From NCBI GenBank assembly GCA_964625865.1, contig CAZVEV010000001.1:1-64000 (forward strand): a DNA stretch of 64,000 nt, in the 5' to 3' direction. The DNA comes from CAZVEV01 sp964625865. Lineage in GTDB: Bacteria > Planctomycetota > Phycisphaerae > SM23-33. A program made the translations under genes and the position numbers. Position 1 is the first letter of the stretch, and each line of letters begins with the position of its first letter. This document shows, in pieces, positions 1 to 8,285 of this stretch. The notes below the pieces were generated by a model that saw only the letters and a program-made list of their open reading frames with translations, had not been told where the DNA came from and ran no database searches.

Positions 1-265
1 GGCGCGACACTGGATCTTCTCCCGTCCCGGAGGCGGCCTTAGGCCGGCCGTTCTTGCCGAAGTACGCCTTGAGCACATTCTCTCGGTCGGTCGGGGTCTT
101 GCTCGGGGACGTGTTACTGCGATCCGTGCCGTGTTCGACGCTCCAGCCGTGCCACTCGCGGTACGCGTGGTACGCCCAGTCCCAGCCCTCGGCCTCGAAT
201 AGCTCGATCAGCAGGACCGCCATACCCAGCACGGCCGGACGACATCCCAGAAGGTGCTCGAACAT
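1..265 (-). CDS. GH5-cellulase-tail-like protein, runs off the left edge
   Basis: A reading frame starts at ATG 265-263, behind a good AAGGAG ribosome-binding site at about 271-276, and stays open to the window edge (about 88 codons seen). Residues 15-55 contain LIELFEAEGWDW, AYHAYREWHGWSVEHG and a YFGKN end. This pattern is typical of the C-terminal helix and last strand of GH5 cellulase-type glycosidases (family knowledge). It is odd that a C-terminal motif follows the start codon by only some 20 residues, with no signal peptide or catalytic barrel before it. It may be a decayed fragment that acquired a start, or a chimera at the contig end. It is 23 nt downstream of the PQQ gene at 289 and probably transcribed with it. 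The GH5 resemblance is from memory of the motif only. Confidence 0.4.
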   Translation of the reverse strand, partial: MFEHLLGCRPAVLGMAVLLIELFEAEGWDWAYHAYREWHGWSVEHGTDRSNTSPSKTPTDRENVLKAYFGKNGRPKAASGTGEDPVSR

Positions 266-288
266 CACGTCTCCTTCACAGCGTGGTG

Positions 289-3147
289 TTATCGATTCTG
301 CGAGTTCCCGGGCGCCTTTGCGGGGGCCAGGCCCAGCGAGGTCTGGATCGGGAAGTTGCAGATGCAGCCGGAGCTTGCTTCGGGAATCAGCACCATGCCT
401 CCGACGGGCAGGATGTTGATCCAGCAGCCCGGGCGCGTGGCGCGCGTCAGGGGTCCGTGCTTGCCCGAGGCCAGGTCGAACCGGTGGGGGGTGCGGTTCC
501 GGAAGAAGATCGTCGTCGCCGATGCGTTCAGCGCCCCGCACCCGCCGCGCCGCGATTTGACCCACGGCCAGGGCCACGCCGTGCGCTCGCCGGTGTCCAG
601 GGCGTAGGCGTAGGGCTCGATGTAGAGCGTCTTGCCGATGATCAACGGGTGCTGGTCCTGCTCGCCATGGATCGTTCCCGCCCGGATGTTCCGGTTGAAC
701 GACGTGGTCCACGCGACGGCGCCGGTGGCGGCGTCGAAAACGTGGACGTCATACCACAGCCTGCCCTTGAGGTTCCGCGAACCGGTCACCACGACCTTGC
801 CCTCGGTGGCCACCAGGTTCACGCTGTGCTCCAACTTCGCCAGGTCGCACGGCGCCCGCCAAAGCCGCTTGCCCGTCCCGAGATCCAGCGCTGTCACGAA
901 CGCGCCCTTGGCGAACAGGGGGGGCAGCTTGATTCGCCCGTCGGCGTCCTTCAGCGTCTCGGCGGCGGCGCTTTCGACGGCGAACACCTTCCCGTCGTCG
1001 ATGGCGATCGTGGGGTTCGGCACCATGCCGCTTCCGGCGTCGTAGGTCCATCGGGGCCGTCCGGGCCGTCCGGTCCGCACGTCCAGCGCGAACAGCCGCC
1101 TGCTGCAGACGAACGTCCCGTTGTCGTAGTAGCAGCCGTCTCGAAGGGTCGTGGCGCTCTGGGTGCGCCACGACGCCCCGGCCGGCGTCACACTGCCGAC
1201 CAGCACGCCGTCAACGGCGGCGAGGTAGCCCCACTCGCCTTTGACCTCGGCCGTCAGCGGCGGGGCCGTAAAGACCCGGCGCGGCTTGCCGGTTTGCGTG
1301 TCCAGCGCGAAGCACTTGTCGCCGGCGGCCACGTAGAGGCGGTCGCCGGCCAGCGCCATGTGACCGCTGTTGCGCAGGGCACCGACGCGAAGCGAGCCGG
1401 GGACCTCCCGTTCCCACAGCATCGTGCCGTTGCAGGCATCGAGGGCGAACACGCGGCCGGCGCCGGGTACGAACAGCCGTCCGGCCTGCCAGAGTGGCGA
1501 CATGACGCGGTGGTGGCGATCGACCATGTTCCGCGGTCCGGGGCGCCCGAACCACTGGAGAGCGAGCGGGCCGGAGGGTGTGGCGTCGCCGCTGCAGGCG
1601 GTGTTGCCCGGCGTGGCGTACATGTGCGACCACTGCCCGCCGCCGCCCGGCCCGCGACGCGCAACGCGCCCCGCGTCGGCGCCCTGGACGACGGCCCCGC
1701 CAAACGGGCGACAGACGCGCATGGCTTCGGCCTGTGCGGCGTCGGCGGGATCGTCCCAGATGACGAGATTGAACAGGCCGTCGGCGTAGGGCAGGGGGGC
1801 CGCCGAACGGTGAACCACCACGCGGCCGTACAGGCCTGCTGCGTCGATGGCGCTCCGTGCGGCGGCGGCCTTGGTGGGGTCGGATTCGACGCAGACGACC
1901 CGCAGCGTGGTCAGGCGGGCAAGTTCGCAGGCCAGCCCCACCGTGGCACCGGGACCGATCAACGCGTAGCCCTTCGTCGCGCCGGCCCGCGCGATGAGTC
2001 GTCGCGCGGCGTCGGTGGACCGCTTCGGGGCCGTGCGGTTGGTGTAGGGCAGCGGCTTCGGCGCCGGCGAGGCTTCGTCACCCGAGCCGGCCGGCCCCGG
2101 TGCGAAGCAGGTGACTATCCCCTTGTCCGTGCTGACCAGCAGCCGCCCGCCGGCAACAGCCAGCGAATACGCCTTGCCGTCCACCCCCGCCGACCAGGTT
2201 TCCTTCCCGTCAGCGCCACTGATCGCCGCGACCTTGCCCTCGCCCCCGCCGAACCGCATCTTGCCCGCGCCAATGAACGCATACGGATAGGCGGCGGGTA
2301 CCTTCATCGCCGCTACCGCAGGCCCCTTGCCCCGCCGCGCCAGCGAGGCGATGAAGCTCCCTCGCGTGTCGCGCCCGGTCTGGCCGTGCAAACGGTCGCC
2401 CCGTCGCGCCAGGTACCCCTGCATCGCTGCTCCCAGGCGTTTGCTCTCGATCTTCCGCCCCGTGCGGACATCCAGCGTTACCAGCTCGACGCCCCACGTC
2501 GGGAACATGCCCGCGCAGAAGTATGCCCGGTCGCCCTCGACCAGTACGCCGGTCCGCACCGGGTGGTCGCTGATGATCCGCCCGTTTCCCGCGATCCGCC
2601 GGTCGGGCCAGGCCGCGTGGCGATACGTCCACAGCAGGCGACCGGTCCGGCTGTTCAGGCAATACACGCGCCCGTCATCGGAGCCGAACAGCAGGCGATC
2701 GCCCGCCACCGTCGGCGCCAGGCGCACGGGCCCCTCGGTGAAGAATCGCCACACCTCGCGCCCGGTGACGGCGTCGAGGCAGGTGACCGTATCATCAGCC
2801 GACGAGCCGAAGTAGACCCGCGAGTCGGCGGCTACCAGGTGATACGCCCGGTCGTACGTCACACGCGGCTTGAGATTGCTCCGCCGGTGCCAGTAGTCGT
2901 GCCTCGCCGGTGCGGGCCAGGCCGCCTCCGGACGGTGGCGACAGCGATAGGTCCACTGCCGTTTCAGCGGCAGGGCGAGCGTCTCGGGCGTCAGGCCGGT
3001 CCGGGCGTTGTTCTGCATGTATGTGCCCCACCCCGCGACGGGGGGGGCGGCCTGCTGTTCCGCCTTCCCGTCGTCCGCACGGACTGCGGCCGAGGCGCAC
3101 GCGGCGACCAGAAGCACCGCCAGCGGTCTGCCCACCGTTCGTATCAT
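289..3147 (-). CDS. Exported PQQ-like propeller protein with an internal methyltransferase-like domain
   Basis: About 952 residues. I chose ATG 3147 because AAGGA lies 8 nt upstream and a signal peptide (MIRTVGRPLAVLLVAAC, then SAAVRA) follows at once. The ATG at 3174 has no ribosome-binding site. Residues about 40-370 form BamB/PQQ-type blades (YFGSSADDTVTCLDAVTGREVW is typical, shown here in part). Residues about 385-480 are a Rossmann methyltransferase-like domain with a degraded glycine motif (GPGATVG). A second run of propeller blades follows (about 490-950). The neighbours at 4635-22460 have the methyltransferase-like domain first, so this protein is rearranged relative to them. No CxxCH haem motif is visible. 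It is likely periplasmic and cotranscribed with the gene at 3194. The ligand is unknown. Confidence 0.85.
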   Translation of the reverse strand: MIRTVGRPLAVLLVAACASAAVRADDGKAEQQAAPPVAGWGTYMQNNARTGLTPETLALPLKRQWTYRCRHRPEAAWPAPARHDYWHRRSNLKPRVTYDRAYHLVAADSRVYFGSSADDTVTCLDAVTGREVWRFFTEGPVRLAPTVAGDRLLFGSDDGRVYCLNSRTGRLLWTYRHAAWPDRRIAGNGRIISDHPVRTGVLVEGDRAYFCAGMFPTWGVELVTLDVRTGRKIESKRLGAAMQGYLARRGDRLHGQTGRDTRGSFIASLARRGKGPAVAAMKVPAAYPYAFIGAGKMRFGGGEGKVAAISGADGKETWSAGVDGKAYSLAVAGGRLLVSTDKGIVTCFAPGPAGSGDEASPAPKPLPYTNRTAPKRSTDAARRLIARAGATKGYALIGPGATVGLACELARLTTLRVVCVESDPTKAAAARSAIDAAGLYGRVVVHRSAAPLPYADGLFNLVIWDDPADAAQAEAMRVCRPFGGAVVQGADAGRVARRGPGGGGQWSHMYATPGNTACSGDATPSGPLALQWFGRPGPRNMVDRHHRVMSPLWQAGRLFVPGAGRVFALDACNGTMLWEREVPGSLRVGALRNSGHMALAGDRLYVAAGDKCFALDTQTGKPRRVFTAPPLTAEVKGEWGYLAAVDGVLVGSVTPAGASWRTQSATTLRDGCYYDNGTFVCSRRLFALDVRTGRPGRPRWTYDAGSGMVPNPTIAIDDGKVFAVESAAAETLKDADGRIKLPPLFAKGAFVTALDLGTGKRLWRAPCDLAKLEHSVNLVATEGKVVVTGSRNLKGRLWYDVHVFDAATGAVAWTTSFNRNIRAGTIHGEQDQHPLIIGKTLYIEPYAYALDTGERTAWPWPWVKSRRGGCGALNASATTIFFRNRTPHRFDLASGKHGPLTRATRPGCWINILPVGGMVLIPEASSGCICNFPIQTSLGLAPAKAPGNSQNR

Positions 3148-3193
3148 GCTCGCGTCCTTATCATGGTTCGCCATCGCTGAGGCAAAGTGGCAG

Positions 3194-4633
3194 CTACAGG
3201 GTCCAGCCTGGCCTGTACTCGCGGCGGATGAGCTTGTTTGCCGCGGCTACATTGGTGACCTTCATCTCGCTGACGTCCCACTCGATCTTCCGGCCGGCCT
3301 GGAGGGCGACGTTGCCTAGCAGGACCATTTCGGTCAGCGGGCCGGCCCGGTCGAAGCTGGAGCAGGGCTGCTTCTTCGCCTGACACGCGGTGAGCCATTC
3401 CTGGATGTGGCGCGACCCGGTCTGCCAGCCGTACCGGTCCGCCACGGGCGGGATCTTCTTAAACGACTTGTTCACGGGCGTGATGTCGGCAAACTCGGGG
3501 ATTGTGCGCGGCCCGGCCTGCCCGGCGAGCGTGCCGGCCGTGATGCCTCCGAACGTCATCGCGCATTTCTCGCCGATGAAGATGCTCCCATTGCTGCCGA
3601 GCCCCCTGACGTTGGGGAAGCCCTTGGGCAGGGGAGGCTTTCGCCCGCCGTCGTACCAGGTGATCGTCACGGGCGGCGCCTCGCCCCGAGCGGGGAAACG
3701 GTAGCGAACGGTCGAGGCGGCCGGGTAGGTCCCCGCGCCGACGCCGGTCGACTCGGCTTCCACGGAAAACGACGTGGCCTCGGCCAGATGCATCGCCCAG
3801 AACGGCCCGTCCATCACGTGACAGCCCATCGCGCCCAGCGCCCCGGTGCCGAAGTCCACCCACCCCCGCCAGCGATACGGATGGTACGCCGGGCTATACC
3901 GCCGCTCGGGTGCCGGGCCCAGCCACAGGTCCCACGCCAGGTCCTCGGGCGTCGCGACGGGCTTGCCTGCCTTGACGTTCCCCTGCGGCCACACGGGGCG
4001 GTTCGTCCAGCAGTGGATGTCCCGGATCGGTCCGAGCCCGCCGCCCCAGACCATCTGGCAGGCGCGGCGGATAGTGGGCCCGGAATGGCGCTCGTTGCCC
4101 ATCTGCGTGACCACGCCCGTTTCGGCGGCGATCTTGACCAGTTGCCTGACCTCCCACACGTCGTGGGCCAGCGGCATCTCCGTGTAGACGTGTTTGCCTC
4201 GCCGCATCACCTCGGCGGTGATGACCGCATGCGTGTGGTCGGGCGTGGAGACCACCACCGCGTCGATGGACTTCTCCTTGTCGAGCATCTTGCGGAAGTC
4301 CTTGTACTTCGCGGCCTTCGGAAACCGCTTCATCGCGACGGCAGAGAGCGTCCAGTCCACGTCGCACAGCGCGACGACGTTGTGGCCGATGCACTTTTCG
4401 AGATTGGCCAGCCCGCACGCGCCCAGCCCGATGCCTGCGATGTTCAGCTTCTCGCCCGGGGGCGGCGGCGCGGGCTTGCCTTTCTTCTTCTTCCGCTTGG
4501 CACCCAGCACGCTGCTCGGGACGATCGTCAGGGCCGCTCCCGCGGCGCCCCGGCTGAGCAGTCGCCGCCTGGAGATCCGCCCGCCGCTTTCTGGTCGCTC
4601 TGCTCTTCGTTCAGACATGTTCTCGGTATCCAT
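3194..4633 (-). CDS. Gfo/Idh/MocA family oxidoreductase, Tat-type leader
   Basis: 479 residues from ATG 4633, which lies one base after the stop of the upstream gene; AGAGGG about 8 nt upstream can serve as its ribosome-binding site. Residues 20-45 (ISRRRLLSRGAAGAALTIVP) look like a twin-arginine leader. It is followed by a Lys/Pro-rich stretch (KRKKKKGKPAPPPP) and an NAD(P)-binding Rossmann motif GIGLGACG at 67-74. The planctomycete-type NRPVWPQG segment is present. Family members usually have Glu-Lys-Pro near residue 153; here it reads EMP (E152, M153, P154), so the catalytic-type lysine is missing at that place. Exported members of the family usually act on sugars or cyclitols with tightly bound NAD(P). 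The substrate cannot be told. The junction with 4635-8270 suggests translational coupling. Confidence 0.9.
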   Translation of the reverse strand: MDTENMSERRAERPESGGRISRRRLLSRGAAGAALTIVPSSVLGAKRKKKKGKPAPPPPGEKLNIAGIGLGACGLANLEKCIGHNVVALCDVDWTLSAVAMKRFPKAAKYKDFRKMLDKEKSIDAVVVSTPDHTHAVITAEVMRRGKHVYTEMPLAHDVWEVRQLVKIAAETGVVTQMGNERHSGPTIRRACQMVWGGGLGPIRDIHCWTNRPVWPQGNVKAGKPVATPEDLAWDLWLGPAPERRYSPAYHPYRWRGWVDFGTGALGAMGCHVMDGPFWAMHLAEATSFSVEAESTGVGAGTYPAASTVRYRFPARGEAPPVTITWYDGGRKPPLPKGFPNVRGLGSNGSIFIGEKCAMTFGGITAGTLAGQAGPRTIPEFADITPVNKSFKKIPPVADRYGWQTGSRHIQEWLTACQAKKQPCSSFDRAGPLTEMVLLGNVALQAGRKIEWDVSEMKVTNVAAANKLIRREYRPGWTL

Positions 4634-4634
4634 G

Positions 4635-7600
4635 TTAACGACCCTCTTTCTCGCCCAGGCAGACAAGCGCCCCGTCCATCGTGGCCATGTACAGGCGTCC
4701 GCCGGCGGCGATCAGCCCGTCGAAGACCGGCACTCGCTGGGTCTTCAGTTCCGACAGCGTGCTCCCGTCGGCGGCTCGCATTACGCGAAGCACGGACCCT
4801 CTCCGCCCGGTCATCGCTTCGAACGCCCCCGCGTCGGGGGCAAGGTCCGGCGGGCCGGCGATGTAGAGATGCTTGCCCTGTCCTGAGCCTGTCGAAGGGC
4901 CTGCCCCGCCCTTCGTCGAGGCCCCGGCCAGCACCATCCCGTGGGCGCGAATCGGCACCCGCTCGGACCATATCGGAAGCTCCGTCCGCGAGAAGCCCCG
5001 TCCCTTCTCGCGCCCGATCTCGATCGGCCTCAGCGTCGAAATGGTCGTGTTGCGGTCGGCAAACAGTTCATATCCGTCGCCGGGCGTGAACTCCGGGCTG
5101 TGTCCCCTGCGGTGGCGGTAGACCTTCAGGCCGTACGTCGTGCTCTCGTCGAAGGCCAGGATCTGCCCGGACTTGGCGCCGAGGTAGTTGAAGTAGTACC
5201 CGGGCCAGCGCTGCCCGTACACCCAGTAGGTCCGGTTGAACCACGTCTTGTCCAGGAAGCCGTCGGTGGTCATCAGGTGCATGCCCACCATGCGGTCGCC
5301 CAGCTTGGTCACGCGTGTGGTCGGCTGGACCGTCAGATCGGCGTTGAACCGCATCTGGAACATGTAGATGTCTTCGGCCCCGGCGACGAGGATGTCCGTC
5401 TTCGTGCCGGTCATGTCAAACGGGCGCCCGGCGTCCTTCGAGGTGTCGGGCCTGGGACTGGCGAGGTGTCTCTCGTGAATCACCTTGCCCGTCGCCGGGT
5501 CCAGGGCGTAGGCGGTGATGCCGCCGTCGAGGTACGAGGACCGCCCGGCCGTGAAGTACACGGTGGCACGGGCATCTTGCCCGTGTTGTCCCTTTACGGG
5601 CGAGACGCCCCTGCTACGAACCAGCACGCTGCCGTGAACGGGCCAGGCCGACTCGAGCTGCCCGCGTATGCAGACTTGGCGCAGCTTCGGCGCGGCCCGG
5701 AAGCGCCACACCAGCGCCCCGTCCGAGGCCCGCAGGCAGTAGACGTGTCCGTCGGTGCACCCGAACAGGACCAGCGATCCGTGTATGGTGGGGGGCGAGT
5801 CCACGCGGGCCCCCGCGATGTAATGCCACAACCGCTTGCCGGTCCCGGCGTCGACGCAGTGGACGGTGTGGGCGTCCGGCTCGGCGACGAAGACCCTCCC
5901 GCCGGCCGCCACCGGCGGCGTCAGCGCGCCGTGGCGCTGCTCGGGACGGACGTATTGCAGGCTTGCGCTTGGGCCGCCGCCGGGCGGCTTGTCGGGGCCG
6001 ATGGCGACGGCCTTGACGTTCCCCAGACGCCTCTCCACCTGCTTGACGGGCCGAACGCTGACAGTGAGGGCCCCGGTCTTGGCCAGGTTGACCTGCCCGA
6101 CGCGAACCCACACGAAGTCCGTCCAGCCGTTGGTATGGCGGATGCGGCCGGTGAGTTTCGCTTCACCGACGGCCAACTCGAACACCGATCCACCGGGGCC
6201 CGCGTTGGACTGGCAGATCCAGACCGTCTGCCTGCCGGCCGTCTGGATCTTCGCTCGCCACGTGATATACGTGTCCTTGCCGCGCCAGGCGCTTATATGG
6301 TCGCCGCTCTTCTTCGCTCCGCTGCCGTGGACCGTCGCATCGGCTGCACGGAGAACGAGGTGGCTGACCTTGTCAGTCGGTTCCTTGGGCTCGGGTTTCC
6401 CACCAGTGGCGGCTGTCCCGATCAGCGCGGTTGTCCACAGGCTGGCCGGCTTGGCGGTCAGGGCGGCGGTCGTCGATCCGCTCCGCCGGGCGTCGTGACG
6501 GTACGTGGGCCAGTCGGATTGTCGATTGTCGATTGCCGACTGCCGATTGATCTTGCCGTACGCCGGGCCGCGCGTCAGCCGGTCGGTCTTGTCAGCCTTG
6601 GGGACATCGTCGCTCGCACGCATCTTTGCGCCCAGGGCGTTCAGGCCGGTCAGCATGACGCCGGGGTAGCAGAAGCACTGGTGGGGGGGCACGTAGAGCA
6701 GCCCGTTGGCCGGGATCACGCCGAAGCCGCACGCCCCGCGCATCCAGTTGTGCCTCATGTGGTTCCTGCTGACCAGGTCGAAGAACTCCACGCCACGCTT
6801 GTTCAGCAGGAGGTAACGCTTGGTCGCCTTGGGGGGATAGCAGCGAATGTGGTGGCCGGCCGTAACCAGCCGCTCGGCCGTCACCGTCCGCGTCACCTTG
6901 CCGGTCTTCGGGTCGTAGCCGTTGCGGGTCTCGGGATCCGGCTGCCACAGGAAGCTCCTGCCGTGCCCGCCGGCCCAGGCCCGCCAGAGGAGGCCCGAGG
7001 CCACGAACAGCCCCGGCGGGTTCCGCGCGTGGCCGCTGGCGTTGGGGCCCTTCCAGAGTTGCTTGCCCGTCTCGGCTGACACCGCCAGCGTCCCGCTGCC
7101 AGTCAGGTAGACTGCGCCATCGTGCATGACCACGTATCCGCGGGAGCCTCCCTTCGCTGCCGTCCGCCACAACTCCTTGCCGTCGGACAGCCTCAGGCAA
7201 ACCACCTCCTTGCCGTTGAAGTAGCACACCCGCCCGCCGCCGGCTACCAGCGTGTTGCTCGCGATGGACGTGGCCTTGGTCGCCCACAGGACCTTCCCGT
7301 CGGCCGCGTCGGCTGCCACCACGTGCTTGCCCGCCTGGCCGCCGGCGGGCTTGACCGTGGTGTTGAGTATCACCTTGCCCTCGCAGACCGCGATCTCGCT
7401 GACCGTGCCGGTGTCCTTGCAGGTGTGGAGCGTCTTGCCCGTTGCCGCGTCCAGGATGCACAGGGGGCCGCGCCCGTTCTGCGGGGCATACAGCCGGTCC
7501 CCGGCGGCTGTCAGGGCGTGGGGATGGCCCCTGTTCCAGGGCCGCTTCCAGAGCAGCACGCCGTTGAATGCGTCGCGCGCGATCAGCGTCCACAGCGCGG

Positions 7601-8270
7601 GCACGCCGCGCGGCTGGCCGATGATGCCCTCGTCGATGATGGCAAACATGCGCCCCTTGGCGGTGACCATGGCGTGGACGCTGGATGCGAACTCGTGGCT
7701 GCGACACCACAGGGGCGTGGCCTGCCATTGCAGACGCTCGGGCGGGCCCACGCGGTCATCATCGGCTACTGCGTTGTTGCCCGAGTCGTGGAGGTAATGG
7801 CTCCACTCGTCTATTTCGTCCGGCCAGGGCTTGACCGTCCGCGTCCACTTGTCGCCTTGTCGCCTGACAAGGACGCCCAGCGGGGCCAGGACCCGCATCA
7901 TCTCCTCGCGGGAGACGCCCGCGTCGCCCTCGACGACCAGGAGGTTCACCATGTCGGCTGACAGGGGCAGGTGCTTGCTTCGCCAGTGCTCGACCGACAC
8001 CTTGCCGTACACACCCAGCGAACGGATATGCTCCCGGGCCGCCGCGACCTTGGCCGCATCGCGCTCGAGCCCCCGCACGAGGTAGCGGTCGTTGGCGCGT
8101 AACGCCGCCGTCAACTTGCCATCCCCGCAGCCGACGTGTACCACCAGTCCGCCTTTGACGCCTGCGGCCTCAATGATCTTCGAGGCCTGGCCATCGGCCG
8201 CCTGCAGCGTCCCGGTCATCATCAGAAGTGAAGCCAGTACGCACACTGCTGCCAACCGTCGGAATATCAT
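4635..8270 (-). CDS. Methyltransferase-like/PQQ-propeller fusion, paralog 5 (with beta-sandwich insert)
   Basis: 1211 residues from ATG 8270 (weak AAAGG upstream), 15 nt after the stop of the previous paralog. A signal peptide occupies residues 1-24. A class I methyltransferase-like domain lies at about 30-140, with motif I HVGCGDGKLTAAL. Propeller half 1 spans about 155-560 and holds the shared HH..CY..KAT block and the RGACGFG...PPHQCFCY block. A 7-nt-repeat linker lies at about 573-585, and propeller half 2 begins at DWPTYRHDARRSG. An insert at about 630-770 (HLVLRAADATVHG to VKAVAIGPDK) looks like a carbohydrate-binding beta-sandwich of the DUF5077 kind. Two genome repeats sit in frame, encoding GQHGQDARAT and GPSTGSGQG. 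Likely periplasmic; function unknown. Confidence 0.9.
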   Translation of the reverse strand: MIFRRLAAVCVLASLLMMTGTLQAADGQASKIIEAAGVKGGLVVHVGCGDGKLTAALRANDRYLVRGLERDAAKVAAAREHIRSLGVYGKVSVEHWRSKHLPLSADMVNLLVVEGDAGVSREEMMRVLAPLGVLVRRQGDKWTRTVKPWPDEIDEWSHYLHDSGNNAVADDDRVGPPERLQWQATPLWCRSHEFASSVHAMVTAKGRMFAIIDEGIIGQPRGVPALWTLIARDAFNGVLLWKRPWNRGHPHALTAAGDRLYAPQNGRGPLCILDAATGKTLHTCKDTGTVSEIAVCEGKVILNTTVKPAGGQAGKHVVAADAADGKVLWATKATSIASNTLVAGGGRVCYFNGKEVVCLRLSDGKELWRTAAKGGSRGYVVMHDGAVYLTGSGTLAVSAETGKQLWKGPNASGHARNPPGLFVASGLLWRAWAGGHGRSFLWQPDPETRNGYDPKTGKVTRTVTAERLVTAGHHIRCYPPKATKRYLLLNKRGVEFFDLVSRNHMRHNWMRGACGFGVIPANGLLYVPPHQCFCYPGVMLTGLNALGAKMRASDDVPKADKTDRLTRGPAYGKINRQSAIDNRQSDWPTYRHDARRSGSTTAALTAKPASLWTTALIGTAATGGKPEPKEPTDKVSHLVLRAADATVHGSGAKKSGDHISAWRGKDTYITWRAKIQTAGRQTVWICQSNAGPGGSVFELAVGEAKLTGRIRHTNGWTDFVWVRVGQVNLAKTGALTVSVRPVKQVERRLGNVKAVAIGPDKPPGGGPSASLQYVRPEQRHGALTPPVAAGGRVFVAEPDAHTVHCVDAGTGKRLWHYIAGARVDSPPTIHGSLVLFGCTDGHVYCLRASDGALVWRFRAAPKLRQVCIRGQLESAWPVHGSVLVRSRGVSPVKGQHGQDARATVYFTAGRSSYLDGGITAYALDPATGKVIHERHLASPRPDTSKDAGRPFDMTGTKTDILVAGAEDIYMFQMRFNADLTVQPTTRVTKLGDRMVGMHLMTTDGFLDKTWFNRTYWVYGQRWPGYYFNYLGAKSGQILAFDESTTYGLKVYRHRRGHSPEFTPGDGYELFADRNTTISTLRPIEIGREKGRGFSRTELPIWSERVPIRAHGMVLAGASTKGGAGPSTGSGQGKHLYIAGPPDLAPDAGAFEAMTGRRGSVLRVMRAADGSTLSELKTQRVPVFDGLIAAGGRLYMATMDGALVCLGEKEGR
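4877..4898. repeat. Dispersed repeat inside a coding sequence (TTCGACAGGCTCAGGACAGG type)
   Basis: The minus strand reads CCTTCGACAGGCTCAGGACAGG in two parts (CCTTCGACAGG and CTCAGGACAGG overlapping). From memory this is a short repeat common between genes of many environmental bacteria. Here it lies in frame in the gene 4635-8270 and encodes a Gly/Ser-rich loop (PSTGSGQG) between blades. Only one copy is seen in this window. Confidence 0.5.
5567..5585. repeat. In-frame palindrome encoding HGQDARAT
   Basis: The perfect palindrome arms CACGGGCA/TGCCCGTG lie inside the gene 4635-8270 and, read on the minus strand, give the peptide GQHGQDARAT. The four other paralogs lack these residues at the matching place (they go from GSVLVR directly to the YFTAGRSS-type strand), so it looks like a palindromic element inserted into the gene. 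Peptides of this type are known to me from planctomycete and verrucomicrobial proteins. Confidence 0.6.
6517..6550. repeat. 7-nt tandem repeat (GATTGTC type) in linker of paralog 5
   Basis: Five degenerate heptamers in a row (GATTGTC, GATTGTC, GATTGCC, GACTGCC, GATTGAT). They lie in the linker just before the DWPTYRHD start of propeller half 2 and encode an Asn/Arg/Gln/Ser-rich stretch. Confidence 0.85.
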
Positions 8271-8285
8271 CTCTGCACCTTTCTG

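Noticed and set aside
283..3180. Very long plus-strand frame (965 codons) opposite the PQQ gene
   Set aside because: It is an antisense shadow caused by high GC. The minus-strand frame has a signal peptide, ribosome-binding site and domain matches, while this one is Arg/Gly/Pro-rich with none.
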